Source: Phoronis australis (Eukaryota; Phoronida; Phoronidae). Taken from it: a stretch of DNA of 64,000 nucleotides. The first letter of the stretch is position 1; each line of letters opens with the position of its first letter. Shown in pieces: positions 34,129 through 46,715 of this stretch. The translations under genes were made by a program, and so were the position numbers. The notes under the pieces were generated by a model. It was given only the letters and a program-made list of their open reading frames with translations. It was not told the DNA's origin and ran no database searches. The stretch lies in contig NMRA01000171.1 in the NCBI GenBank assembly GCA_002633005.1, positions 666,669 through 730,668 of the forward strand. Reading direction: 5' to 3'.

Positions 34129-34962
34129 TTCCGTAAAAGATGCTTTGTTAGGTTTTTGCAATAGAAGTTTGTTTGTATATGCTATCGTATTTTGCTTATC
34201 GAAAATGTTTATATATAGGGAGAAGTTTAAAGAAGCTGTACATATTTTTGATTACTTACGGGTTTATATCATAGATTATTGTAAAATTGATTAACTGATT
34301 TGTAAACAACATTTTGAGTTGAAGCGACACATAACTAAGTGGAAAGATCTTGCATATTTAATTTAGATTCTCTGTAGCCATCATATTTGGTATTTAGTCT
34401 TGTTATTTGTGGCTAAGTGCGCACACTTGCTATGTTTATGTTTTATAAATAATGAAGAGGAATGTGAAGAGGAAGTCTGACGACGATTTTCCGAAGATTT
34501 CTTCTACTGTGGCGCCACTTAGTGGCAGTTAATATGTTTTGTGAATCTATAGTCTCTCTGTGGCAATTTTTTTTCGTTTTCTTCGGTTTCTCAGAAGTTC
34601 CTTGACGGGTTTTTATGAAATTCGGTAAATAGCTTTGATGACACGTACCTGTTTACGGATGGATCGACGTATTTTGCGTCATCTAATGGCCATTTCTATG
34701 TTCCAAATAAACATATCCCAAGAAGCACACAGATTGCGGTGCATTGTGGGCGCATTTCAACGCTCCGCGTAACTCTTGTTATATTTGCCCATAGGCGGAT
34801 TTAGGGGGGGGCAGGGCCCCCCCGTTTTGGCTGCCGCAAAAAATAAAACAGCAACAGCGTAGAGAAATGTTGAGTTTATTAATTAACCCCGGTAATTAAA
34901 ATTATACGGCTGAAACAAGATTTAAATGTGTGCAGTTCTAGTGTTTGGGGGGGGGGGGGGGG

Positions 34963-35002
34963 NNNNNNNNNNNNNNNNNNNNNNNNNNNNNNNNNNNNNN
35001 NN
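34963..35002. other. Assembly gap (40 N)
   Basis: It follows directly on a poly-G run of about 17 bases, a typical sequencing stop. Confidence 0.95.
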
Positions 35003-35755
35003 GCTCAGATCCAATTTCAAGTGTCGAATTCGGAACACGGCGCAATCGTTACGGAACTCATGGCTAAGTATAGGCTCTCCCGCGATTAGTCCCCTGCACA
35101 GACCCACGAGATTGGTTATCCGTGACGTCATCTTGTGAGGCCCGGGAACCAGGCGTGCGTTCAGTAGACGTTAAGACCTACGCTAGGACCTAGCCAAAGT
35201 CTAGTCAAGGTTACGTGTTCTCATTTAAAATACACGGCAATATCTCACGTAATCTCGCGAAGTCTTGCTTTTTAGCGAGGTCCTAGCGTTATTGAACGGG
35301 AGGCTGGTTATCCCGCGATATCCCAGGCGACCGGCAGTGGCGCTGGGCACAACGACTCCGTTTCCGTCGTCTGCTCCACTGTGCAATGAAGAAAATTACT
35401 TCATTTTTTAAAGAAAATGGAATCTGAGTGATGATGAAAAAACAGAAGCTGCTGGTAAGATGTCAATTTTAATCGAAGCCTTAGTGAATCACTCAGAAAC
35501 TCACAATTCTCTCTTTGTCAAAACTTAACTTAAGACGATTTCCAAAGCAATCGCGTTATTATTGCCAATACAAAAAAACGGATTTGGTCTTTTGGGCAAT
35601 TGAAGACTATTTTAACTACAACAAATTTGTTACGAACTGATTGCACAAAATATAAAACATATAATAAGCATTACAAAAAGAAGGAGGTTTCTCTCGCAAA
35701 TGCTGTGGACCATAAACAAGTAGGTCTCTTAGAGTCAAATTAGGAGTTAAATCGT

Positions 35756-35826
35756 GGTGGTGCACTGGTAAAGCACGCGCGCTCTATCCGCCATGTCGTG
35801 AGTACGAGTCTGTGGTAGGCCCTATT
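35756..35826 (+). repeat. Possible second tRNA-derived element
   Basis: The A-box-like TGGTGCACTGGTAAAGCACG and a degenerate B box GAGTACGAGTC are spaced as in a tRNA. It shares the GGTWAGCACGC-like stretch with the element at 4296. Confidence 0.3.
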
Positions 35827-36056
35827 TGCAGTTTTCCTGTTTGACACTTTCTCCGTGTTTTTTTTTTGCCTTTTTTCTTGGATAATACTTCGGGAATCAA
35901 GGAAAATGCTCGATTTTTAGAGGAAAAAACAAAAAAATTTACTGGGCGGGAGGGGGGCAAACCCCCCCCCCCTATGTGCATCTACAATCGTGCTTTGAGC
36001 AAATATTTACAGACAAAATGTTGGGCCCCTCGTGTGATATCTTAGATCCGCCATTG

Positions 36057-39000
36057 TTGCCTCTTCATCTTCAATGTTCCTTGACAGTTTTCAGGATTTT
36101 TCCGGAGCAGGATTATTACAACTGCACCTTCCCATTTCGAGATGCTAAACCACTCGGAAGATTATCGTGGAAGTTGGCAGATGTGTTTGTAGTGACAAAA
36201 GCACGACTAACGTTAATTCCCAGCTTCATTGGTGCCCCCTATTGACATTTTGGGCCTCTGCGACCATGTCTTCTAAGCCTCGTACAAGTTATGAGAAATT
36301 TGGCAAGTGTATTCACATACTAAAGGTCGACAATTCTGACTACCTCGTTACCTCCTGGTGCAATCTGTTTTTAAGTTTGTCTCTGTATCTGTTGAGTTCC
36401 TCATCAAAGATTATCATAGGCGGCAGACGTGAGCTCATTTCAAAGTTTCGCGTTGCTTTCGTTAAACTTATATCGAGGACTGTTTAGTGGTATGACTCAC
36501 CACGGGACATTAGGTTTCAAACAGTGGCGAGGGTCACAAAAATCGAGTTCCATAAAAGTGTATATGCGAAACGTTTGTTTTGACTCAATAGAGGCCTCCA
36601 GGTGCTTGCAACCTTTTTGTGCTTCCGCCATATTAATTTAATTTGAAAAAGAACTGATTGTTCTATGGAGCCTGTGGAGGCTTCTTCAGACTCAGCTGTG
36701 CAGAGTCAGAAAATCCATTTGTCGTTTTCTTTTTGGTCTACTGTCATAACCTTTCCTGCTGATGTGCCTTTTAGAGGTTCATTGTAGGCCAGAGAGCGTA
36801 ATGGAACCTGGAATCACTGCTTTTGCAGTTTAAGGCTATCCTGGCGCTCAATAAACTACAAAGTATTTTAAACGATTTTAATGGTAAAATTATCTACCTT
36901 GATCCAGCGAATGTCGGAAAGACAACGTCGGAAATTTGCGAAATTTTAGAACGGGGCTCTTTTCCAGGAAATTGACTTAGCTAAGACAAATCTTAACTTT
37001 CAGGCCTTACCACACAAGTTGCAGATTACTGGCTGTTTAGCTGCCAACGAAAGAGATAATGACATTTTAAGTTATTTCCAAGTTCGGAAAACACGGTCGA
37101 AAAATGACGGTGGCCGGTGCAGAAGCACAATTTCTGGAAGAGCTTGTTATATTCCATCATGCAATAGTCTCAGTGAAATGCAACTCAGCAATGATTTGAT
37201 CTCAGTAAAGACTGTACCAAACATTATTATCCTGTGACGGCTCATTCGGGATTTTCAATTGTTCATAGATGATTGAATGAAGTATTTTAATTTATTTTAT
37301 TCGAAATTTAAAAATTTCAAATGACATGTGCCAGTGTCAATTACTATTAATTCGAGAACAGGACGTCTAATCCAGAAAAGTGTGAAGAAATGTTGACGTA
37401 GTATTTACAATATTCCATTAGAACAACAACACTTTCAACNAACACTTTCAACAACAACAACAACACCTTCAACAAGAATAACATTACAACAACATTACAA
37501 TAACATTACAACAACAACAACAACAACAACAACAAGAACATTGATAAAAGTAACGGCAATTGTATGAGTAATCCATCGTCTACATAACACCAATACAAGT
37601 TATTTCTATGCAAAAGGGTCAATGTTCTGAGACAGAGAATTGCGAAGATGAGATCAGAGGTAGCTCAAGACAAAACGTGAAAATTCGACCACAATTGTAT
37701 GAACTATCGGCTTTTTTGCACTAGCCATAAGGTGTGACTCCGTGTTATCACCTATATGTAACATGATTGACTGTCTGAGCAAATGACTCATAGTACAAAA
37801 TAGTAAGTTATAAACCGTGGAAATATTTTAAATCTTGTAGTCAGGATGCAGGGTTAAAAATGCTAAGATGAGGTAAAAGCTCTGCGCAAGTTCTAAACGG
37901 ACTGCTTTGGTCATTTTAAACAGTGTTCTATGATTTTGGCCCGCTATTTGGCAATCGTCTCTCCACAGCAACAGACCTCAATGACGAGGAGTTCTCTGTG
38001 TTACTGAGTTAATTATTGGGAATGAAGGTCTGGCAAATTTTCGAACCCTTTGTACTGTTTGTATTTCGACAAACACGCCTCGTAAGCTACGTATGCAGTC
38101 TGTATAGCAACGAATGCTGTTCAACTGATACCGAAACATTGTGACGTCTCATAAAACCATTCTAGTATGATTTTGAATTGAAGCAGCTAGTCAAATCTCT
38201 CTGTCAAGATCACGGTAGGTAGTGAAGGCTTTTTTAACCAAAACAACTGTGGAATACCTGCATACAATAGCCTATCATTGTTTCCAACAACGAAGTAACT
38301 TTTCCAAAATGTTGTAAAATAAATTTGAATATTTCTTTTTGGAAAATCTTTGAATTGCGTCATCAAAACATGACCATCTCATTTTGCCTGAGACTTTTGT
38401 CTCAGTGTATTTAGCTTGCGAATTTTAAGTCGTATTTGACAACTTTAAGTACTGGTTCAATTTGCTTGATCAACAGGACAGTCTTCCAAAGAAACAGTTT
38501 TTAAGTGGCGTAATTTTGTATCTCTTTTTCAAGAATTAAACCGATCGCGTTTCACAACTACACCTGTGATTTTCGCGCGTCCTGTACCTGTAGTATTTAT
38601 CTGTCCTTTACATTGGAGACAAGATAATTTAAACCATTTATCTTTATCTTTGTCCTACTTTTGGAGTAACGCGAACGGTGCGCTATTTTGTCGTATGAGA
38701 TTACTCTGTGAACTCTAAGCATAGAAATGCCCACCCTGACGTGGCAAAGCTTTTTTGTAATTTGTTTTCTTCTTGTTGCCAGGCCTGTCTTCAGTGACCG
38801 TAAGGTTACTGGTATGACTTTTCTGGTTAGCGTCAACAGAACTTTCTCTACCGAGGGGTAAGTAATAACTAGAAAAATGATATATATATACGCTGCAGCA
38901 TGGAGGGGTCATATCCCACCCAATTACATGAAACATGTGAGGCCGAGTCTGCTGTATCCAGAGGACTCAAGAAATCATTCCCCTTGATCTATGGTAGGAT

Positions 39001-39978
39001 GGTTATCCTGTTATTTGAACCACTGACGTTATTCAATTTTCTCATGGGTTGCATACTACGTGCATTTCGAGCGCTTTTGGCACTTCACACCCCATCTTGA
39101 TGGTGAATGGCGCTATTCAAGTTCCAAGCCTTCATAAAGGTGGTTTAACAAAACCAGGTTTGAGATCAGATTTACACCTGGCCTACCCACAACATGTAAT
39201 TCGCCAACGTGGTTTAAAAGTCTGGTTTTGTTGGACTTGGGTTTAGCAAAGCCAGATTTAAAGTCTCCAAGCCACCCCACTGTGTCGATCTGAATTAACC
39301 CAACAAAGAAACTAGTGAAGTGCTTCGATGAAACCTTAATCATGTGGGTATACACTGGCACACAGCAGTAGAATCAATGTAGACATTTGCGAAAAAGGTT
39401 TAAAAGCTTTTTTTCATGAGGAAAAATTTTCCCTCCCAGAATTGATCTTTGAGAAAGCCAATGTTACAGAGAACAAGAAAATTGGTGCCAAATCAAATCA
39501 ACGTAAGCAGCAGACTTTTAGAGATATTGATCCAGACTGGCTGTACAGTTGCCACAATCGGAGAAAAGCAGCGACAAACAATTAAAGGGTATCACTAAAA
39601 ATGAAGTCCAGAAAGAAAATGTCATCATTGAAAAAATTGGAAAGAAAAACTGTGAGGGGACCCAGTGGTAGAGGGGACATTTTTCATTTTGTAATGTCTT
39701 TGCCCAGCATACGTACACTCATTAAAGTACTTGTTCACGATTAGCCGCAACATATGAAATGCCTAAATTTATTTCCGTGTCATTTTAGTGTTCATTTTTT
39801 GCGGCCAAAGACGTAGGGGCATTACCCTTACCCGGCAACCTTAAACCGGGGACCAATGGAGGTGGAACTCAGTCAGAAAAATCAGAAGATGCCGTCTTCA
39901 GTCAACCCGGCCGTAGCGCTTGCGACGATGACATCATGTGCTTCACCAGTCGTATTCTGCAACATGTACTGGTCTACG
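36057..39978. other. Intergenic, nothing recognised
   Basis: Only short frames of no recognisable family occur here. It includes a CAA/CAACAA-rich simple repeat (37431-37543) with a single N at 37440. The text around 36057-36260 (TGGTGCCCCCTATTGACATTT) resembles decayed remains of the CTAGTGG transposon family. Confidence 0.5.
37431..37543. repeat. (CAA)n-rich simple repeat
   Basis: Imperfect runs of ACAACAACA with CTTTCAAC interruptions. Confidence 0.85.
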
Positions 39979-40134
39979 CATAGGCGTATCCAAGGAGGTC
40001 AAGGGGACCGGTCCTCTGTTTTCCCTTGATTTTAGTGACATCAAATCTATAATTATCAAATTGTTGACTTGAACCTCCCTTTTAAAAATCCTTGATCCGA
40101 GCCCCCCCTTTGAAAAATCTTAGATCTGCCCCTG
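39979..40134. mobile_element. GGCGGATCTA-type MITE, complete short copy
   Basis: It begins CATAGGCGTATCCAAGG and ends CTTAGATCTGCCCCTG, with CTACG directly flanking both sides as a possible target duplication. At 156 bp it is about the length of the copy at 5607. Confidence 0.6.
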
Positions 40135-42330
40135 CTACGTTTGACCTTGTGTCGTTGTAAATCTGAATATTGAAAATAGTCCGGAGTTTATGACAAACAG
40201 AGGGTGGTACGTGGGATTGGAAATTAGACCTCACGATTAAATGGTCGCACGTGTAGTTAGCATAAACTCCTATTCAATCCTCGCTATAGTGGTCAGCAGT
40301 GTTTGTGGTCTACAGAGACATACTGATGTTACAGCGATTTTATTTTTTTTTCTTCAGTTGCGTGTCAACGGGTAAAACCCAGATGCTGATACCAGACACG
40401 CCACGTAACGTTTCGACCGAATTCCTAATTGGACGTTGTGACAAAGGGACTCTCACGTTTCATGTGACTCCAAGGACCCGAACGGATGACGTGGTATGAT
40501 TAATGCATGGGTTATTTCACGTACTCTCACACCCGAAATTGATCTCGTCCAAACCTCTGTACTGTCACAGTGTTCAGCAAAACGGATTTTTATATTTAGT
40601 TCAAATTTTTGATATATTTTCCATCGATTAAAAATTGTTAAGTTAACATAGGCTTCCTGGGAGATTAATTTAGTTCCAGTCATACACCCGTTTTGAGCGA
40701 TATGTCAAATCTTGGATAAAATTGACTGCTTTACCTGACGCAAGTTTATGTTTGTTGATAGGACCTTCCCCCTTTCTTCGTGAGAGTGCAAGTTTCAAAA
40801 CATTTTAGAAAAATTCGTTCGCATGATAAATTACAGTCGCTTCCTGATCTTTCTTGAAAGAAAATATAGAAATTGCTCAATTCCCGAGCATCCTCACGCC
40901 ACGCCATATTATTACGGAGCTTACTTTGCGGGTCGATGGGGCTCCTCTTCCTAGCTTGATACCCCCTCCAATAATGTGTTGGTTGATGAAACAATATAGT
41001 TGGTAGTTTGTTACGGGAGCACAAATTTTCCTACTCTAGGATGCCACNTGTGTTCACTGCCATAGACCTCTGTAATAGTGTTCAAGCGCACATGATTACA
41101 TTTTTTAAATCGCCCAAGGATCAAAGGCTGCTCTGCATTTACTTCGCGCCGGGTCAACCGGCTAAGATATATTTTGATTGGTTCGTACACCAGAATTCGC
41201 CGCCGAGAACCTATCAGATGTCTTATTAAATGTGGTAAAGCACAGCTCATCAACGGTTATTTTTTCTCTTTCAGATGGTACACCTTACCTTTTACTCGGG
41301 TTCCATTCCCCACGACCCGCCACCCACGTGTTCAATACCGTTCCCGGAATACTCGTACAAAATTCCTACGACAACCAACATATCCGAGTCTCTTCTGCCA
41401 GGCTGTTTTACAACAGCGACGCGCTACTACTTGACTTATTATTGGTTTCGTATTCTGGATTGGACGTTTGCCTAATTCACTGTGGTTATTTTGACCATAG
41501 ATTAAATACTTTGAGGAAGTAAAATCTGTGTTGACTTAACCGACACGTTTTATACAGACATGGTTCAGTACCGTCTCTTATTTTCCCTGAACTGAACGTT
41601 TATGTCTTAACTGTTTTTACATTCTATAATGAGAATGAGACTTGCATGCTGGATTGAATATTTTCATGTTACTAATACCTCCGAGACCTCTCGTCTCCTT
41701 CTCTGGGTTAATGTTATGACTAACCATTTGCATGACTCGGGACATGAGTTTGGCAATAAGAATGTTGAGATCTTGACTTGCAGAGAAAAGAACTCGTTTG
41801 ATAGCGGAATACAAGACATTCCGTTACACACCGTCACATACAAACTGTCCTCGGCGTGGAACGCACCACAAAACAAACAAGTTCCCAAGAGACCAGAGGT
41901 CCCGCCACTAAATTCATACATCCCATCGAAGTCAAAGAGTGGAAAATTACACTGCACCACTTTATCTTGTTCGTAACATATGGCCTGTATTAATGCACCA
42001 GGGTACAGTACTTGAGTAGCTGTCTCGCAGCTAAATAATATAGAGAAAATCACATCTTCTCCTTCAAAATGCACGACAGTCTGGCGACGTCTTGCTTTTC
42101 TAGCGAGGTCCTAGTGTTACTGAACTCTACCCTGGGCACGCTGTTTTACCATCACACTCCAATCAGACGAACATAATACTGCGAATTAAAGTGCTTTTGA
42201 AAATGGGAGTCATAGAATAGGGGTAAAGCGTAGAGACGAGGAGTCTGGAAAATAAAAGTAATTTTGAGTGACTTCAGATTCATTTTTATTTCCAGTATTT
42301 GTCACTTTGGAGATGCATTTCGTTTTTTAT

Positions 42331-42331
<1 letters not shown>
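40135..42331. other. Intergenic, no confident gene
   Basis: Two open stretches (about 40356-40493 and 41276-41430, plus) have splice-like borders, but no family is recognisable. A single N lies at 41048. Confidence 0.4.

Positions 42332-42384
<53 letters not shown>
42332..42384. repeat. (AT)n microsatellite
   Basis: About 26 uninterrupted AT dinucleotides. Confidence 0.97.
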
Positions 42385-42387
<3 letters not shown>

Positions 42388-42673
42388 ATGACACCACTTT
42401 CTCGCCCCTTCATGCCAAAGATAAATTTGTCAACTATGTAGTAGACAGTGAACATATCATGATAAAATCACAGAAATGTGGTGAAAATGAATAGTAATGT
42501 GAACTCTCAATAATTTTGGACAAAATAATTTGCACCACACCGCTGTGGTTCAATTTGCTGCTACGTATCTTTTATGAAAAGAATGGAAATCAACATTGCA
42601 CCTGTCAGCCACGTTGTGTCTAAAATGATTGGGATTTACCGTACAGAAATTTGGTAATCTGTAAACTATGCAC

Positions 42674-43049
42674 CTGAACAACATACTTCCGGGAACGTAT
42701 TGACGTCTTATCACAAAGATCACATCATCTGAACAACATACTTCCGGGAACGTATTGACGTCATATCACAAAGATCACATCATCCGAACAACATACTTCC
42801 GGGAACGTATTGACGTCATATCACCAAGATTGCATCATCTCAACAACATACTTCCGGGAACGTATTGACGTCATATCACAAAGATTGCATCATCTCAGCA
42901 ACATACTTCCGGGAACGTATTGACGTCATATCACAAAGATCACATCATCCGAACAACATACTTCCGGGAACGTACTGACGTCATATCACAAAGATTGCAT
43001 CATCTCAACAACATACTTCCGGGAACGTATTGACGTCATATCACAAAGA
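42674..43049 (+). repeat. Minisatellite, 7 x 55 bp with CRE-like and STAT-like sites
   Basis: Unit starts are at 42674, 42729, 42784, 42839, 42894, 42949 and 43004, exactly 55 bp apart; the last is truncated. Every unit carries CTTCCGGGAACGTA (a TTCNNNGAA palindrome), and six of seven carry TGACGTCA; the first has TGACGTCT. Substitutions are few and shared between neighbouring units, pointing to recent expansion. Confidence 0.95.
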
Positions 43050-46000
43050 ATACAAATGAACGTATTCATACAGAACTAGTTTATTGTGCGAATCAACATC
43101 AATCAACAAATTACACACCAATAACAACAACTGAAATTTTTCATTTAATTTTCACCCGTCTCTATTGCAGTATAAACCTATCAAAAAGAGAGGTAATCGA
43201 TAGCTTTAGTTCGTTGTACGAATTTTACCTGATGATCGAACAATAATCACAGTTTGGTTTTATCCAAAACATATCGATCAAGTTTGGATTCAACCTTAAG
43301 TTGGTAAACATAACTGAAGACGTTTTCAGAATAGCTCTTTTGTAACACAGCATTTCTTAACGACACTGAAAGCGAATAAGCAGTAGAATTTGAACTTATT
43401 GCTGATAGTTAAAACGGGTATAAACGCATGTTCTGTTCTAATTTAGACCACATAGCGCTATAAAACTGATCTCAACTGGTTCCTCGTTCATGATTGGCTT
43501 GGAAAATCTTGAGCTGACAGTCGCTACTGCTGTGAGACCATACTCGGAGAATAAAACGAGCCGCTGTGACAAGCCAACATACAGGGCCTGGCTTCAAGCC
43601 GTATGAGGTTCTTCCACGACTAGAAATCACTTGATTTCACTAAGGAACAATTCGACACCGGTGTCATAACGATAAATGGTCCTACCTCAAAATGTCATTT
43701 GTGGCAGAAGGTGGGTTTATAGCCGACAACTGCTAATTACAGACTAAATGCATATCACAGATGTTGCCTAAGTAACATCAATAGAAATTGAATAAAAATC
43801 CTATCATTTTACGGCATAACTGAGAAGTTTATCTATCAATTCGTTTGCCGTAATAATCAAACAAGGTTTTATTGACTTATGTCACCGAATCAAGTAAAGT
43901 TCAATAGACTTTTTTCCTCGTCGAGAAATTACAGACAGGCGAAAATTATGAAGTTTGCCCGCTTGCTTTTTGACTGATTCTCCGGAAACGTGATTTGTTG
44001 TGCTATAAAACGAGTTTGGAAAATCTTGCATTGTACAAAGGAAGTGAGAGTTCTTTGGCATAATAAAAGCATGCTCTTTATCAACGCACACCTTTTTCTA
44101 CAAACTCCCACGCAATGCAAATAAATACACAAACAAATCACGGTCAACAAATTTTGACTTCTTGGAAATCATAGGCAACCAGCAATACTCAAGTGTTGCT
44201 AAAATATACATGTATTAAACTATAAGGTTGTGTAGGATCTTAAAATGTCTAAATTAGACTACCGAACGTCATATTTCATAAATGGCTGATAAGACTCATA
44301 GGAAACATTCAGTGGCATGCTTCATTCGCTGTTCTACAAAACTTTGTCCAGAACTGTTGTTGAATGAAAACGAAAACGAAATGATAATTCACAGATTCTG
44401 AAGTGTTCCTTAGATTTCATCTTCAATATTTACATCAAACAAACGCTGTTTTTCTAAGAGAGTAACTTTCTTTTTTTCCTAAATTTTAATAAAAACACAT
44501 GACCACGCGACCTAGTTAAAGGCAGATTAGTTTGAAGTCAAGAATCACATTGTACAAGGATTCTATTTACGGAAAAGATGTATTTTTAATGATTCAAAAA
44601 TGTAGAGTATAGAATGACTAGCTACATACATAGCTTTTAGCTTTGTCGATCAGGTCGTACATACTCTGAATATCAATTTTTAGCCAAGTCTAATCTAGTG
44701 ATGTCTGAAATTTACGGGATGAGGGTTAAACAAACGGCAAACGGTCTGACGCCACAATTCCATCGGACGTGCCCAGGTCACATGGGTCGATGGGTATATG
44801 TTCGCACCCGTCGCACCCCTTGGCAGACTTGTTTTGAAATGGTGCCAATAGCTTATGCCTTAGTTACCAGACTATGAGGCAGAGGAATGTCGACGGTAAC
44901 CGGAAGAAGAGCCCAGCCTTTCCCAAAACAAGTACGTATTATCTGATAAACGTAGCATGAGGCTAAAAATGGAATGATTGGTTCTGGGTCAGAGTAGTTT
45001 TGAGACCTGCATCCTATTTCAGCAGGCACCCGACGCGAATAGTAAAAAAGTATCTCAGCTGGCATCCCAGTCAGGTGACTTTCTTTTTTGAAAACATAGA
45101 CATCCAAAAATACCGCCATGATCACCTTATCAATTACGTAAAATACCACAGACCAGAAACAACGATGCTTTTTTGTGTGACCGAGAAATTTGCAGCATAA
45201 AACCCACCACCAGCTTACCTTTTCAAAGCCAGGCTACATAATTATCATCTGAAAGCAGGGCCCAGACTTTATATAAGGCTACATATGGGCTGATACGCCG
45301 TCCACACTCAAGCCAGCAGGTGTCGCAAATGAATGCTGATGAGGGGCAATTCGAAGGATGTTTACCCTACTTTCGGAGTGTCAGCCTACTTTTTGAAATA
45401 TCTTCATAATCTCGTGCAAGGAACAACATTGCTATTGATATTCAACATGTGATACATAAACCAGCCATAACTAAGTTGTTGACAACAAACATTAATTTCC
45501 TAACGCTTCCTAAGTTTTTAAAAGGTTTAGATATGTAACACTTCCAAGGACACGTATCGTTCTGACGTCCAACCTACGTTGGTTAGTACCAGTTCTAAAC
45601 ATTCCTCATTGGACTGCCAGTTGCAATTCTCTTTAAATCTTCGGCCCTAACAAAATTCAGCACGCATGAACACTGCACAACACAACATATATAGGAAAAC
45701 CTTCGGAAATTGCAGTAAACTTGGCGTCAAGACAAAACGAGAATATTTTTCTCAAAAGAAACCACTTCCGGGGATATGAAAACACCTGGATTTCAAAGGA
45801 TTCTCACAATATATTGGAAAATTGTCCTCGCTTGCTGTAATTGCAGCAATAATTCCATAGCAAATGATCACGACTGAGACAGAAGTCAAGGGGGGCTAGG
45901 TCACTTCCACCCGCTAAATGATATGAGTAGTAGTTTTGTTTAGGTGCCCTATTTGGGAGGGTCTTCGGTAAAAGATCATAAGTGGAGGGTGAAAGACTAA

Positions 46001-46715
46001 AGGTGACGTGTGATTACTGACTTGTTATGGTGTTGTTTACGCCGGTGAATTGGAATCGGTGTTGTCAAAGACACGAAAGATACTACGCGATCAACATGGA
46101 TATTACGAAGTTCGTGGTCATCCTGTAACTGAGACGATCAATGACGCGTAAAGATTGTCATGTAAGCCTGTTGTAATCGCCGACGGATACGGTCATGAAT
46201 GTCACCAAACAGGCAACTGTCGCTGCACTGATATCGCACGAATTTTACTGACCGCATAAAAGAGTGCAGAACGACAATTTCTTCAGTGCACTGGACACGA
46301 AATATAGACGACATTCTAACTTGGCAATTACATTGTGGACAAAATTACATTTCCTGGATACTTTGAATCAAGACTTTGTAAACGCAAAGTTCGTTCAATC
46401 GATAATTTCGCATTGGGGAACTTTTTTGATCAACCAGTAGGTTTTCATAATTCCCTTTCCCTGAAACAGACACAATAGAAAAGTTAATTGATTTCTAAAT
46501 AAAACACTCCACTTCGTCTATACTCTATAACGCGGGTGCTAAGTGTTATCAATGAGTGCAGAGGGTAACTAGTCAAGTATTTACACTGAAAAGACAATGA
46601 TAAATGCTACGTTCCGTTGCTAGACGTAAGACGCTGACCAAAAAGCAAGATCACGGAAGTCTTTGTGAGATAACGCCACGTATTAAAAGCGTCTACGGAA
46701 TGCAGGCTGTCGTAC
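43050..46715. other. Region downstream of the cyclase exons, final exon not found
   Basis: The last coding exon of the guanylate cyclase on the minus strand (a short tail after the catalytic domain) should lie here or within the next intron. I found no sequence matching the usual GKG..TYWL tail. A minus-strand frame at 44853-45149 contains GKGWALL but has no other support. Confidence 0.4.

Larger units (their letters stand above)
30892..34775. mobile_element. Transposon relic, same family, copy C, split by insertion
   Basis: Blocks typical of the family (GTGCCCCCTAGTGGC, GTTTTCGTGTCTGTTTTT, TTCCGACAACG) run from 30892 to about 31960. They resume at about 34450 with CGACGATTTTCCGAAGA and finish with the family end TGTGGGCGCATTTC near 34746-34759. 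The 2.4 kb between is foreign and includes a LINE fragment. Confidence 0.6.
34790..36056. mobile_element. GGCGGATCTA-ended element containing an assembly gap
   Basis: The left end CATAGGCGGATTTAGGGG and the right end TCTTAGATCCGCCATTG match as imperfect inverted repeats. Poly-G and poly-C tracts lie at 34803-34831, 34948-34962 and 35950-35972. There is no convincing coding frame. A 40-base gap lies inside. The two ends may belong to different copies. Confidence 0.45.

Noticed and set aside
40356-41522. Two plus-strand exon-like frames (IPDTPRNVSTEFLIGRCDKG; YLLLGFHSPRPATHVFNTVP)
   Set aside because: Splice borders are plausible, but the phase at the first donor does not enter the second, more protein-like frame, and no family is recognisable.
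42674-43049. 55-bp array as a CRISPR-like repeat array
   Set aside because: Units are contiguous without unique spacers, and this is an animal nuclear genome; it is a minisatellite.
44853-45149. Minus-strand frame with GKGWALLP as last cyclase exon
   Set aside because: Only the GKG motif resembles the expected tail; no supporting acceptor or further similarity.
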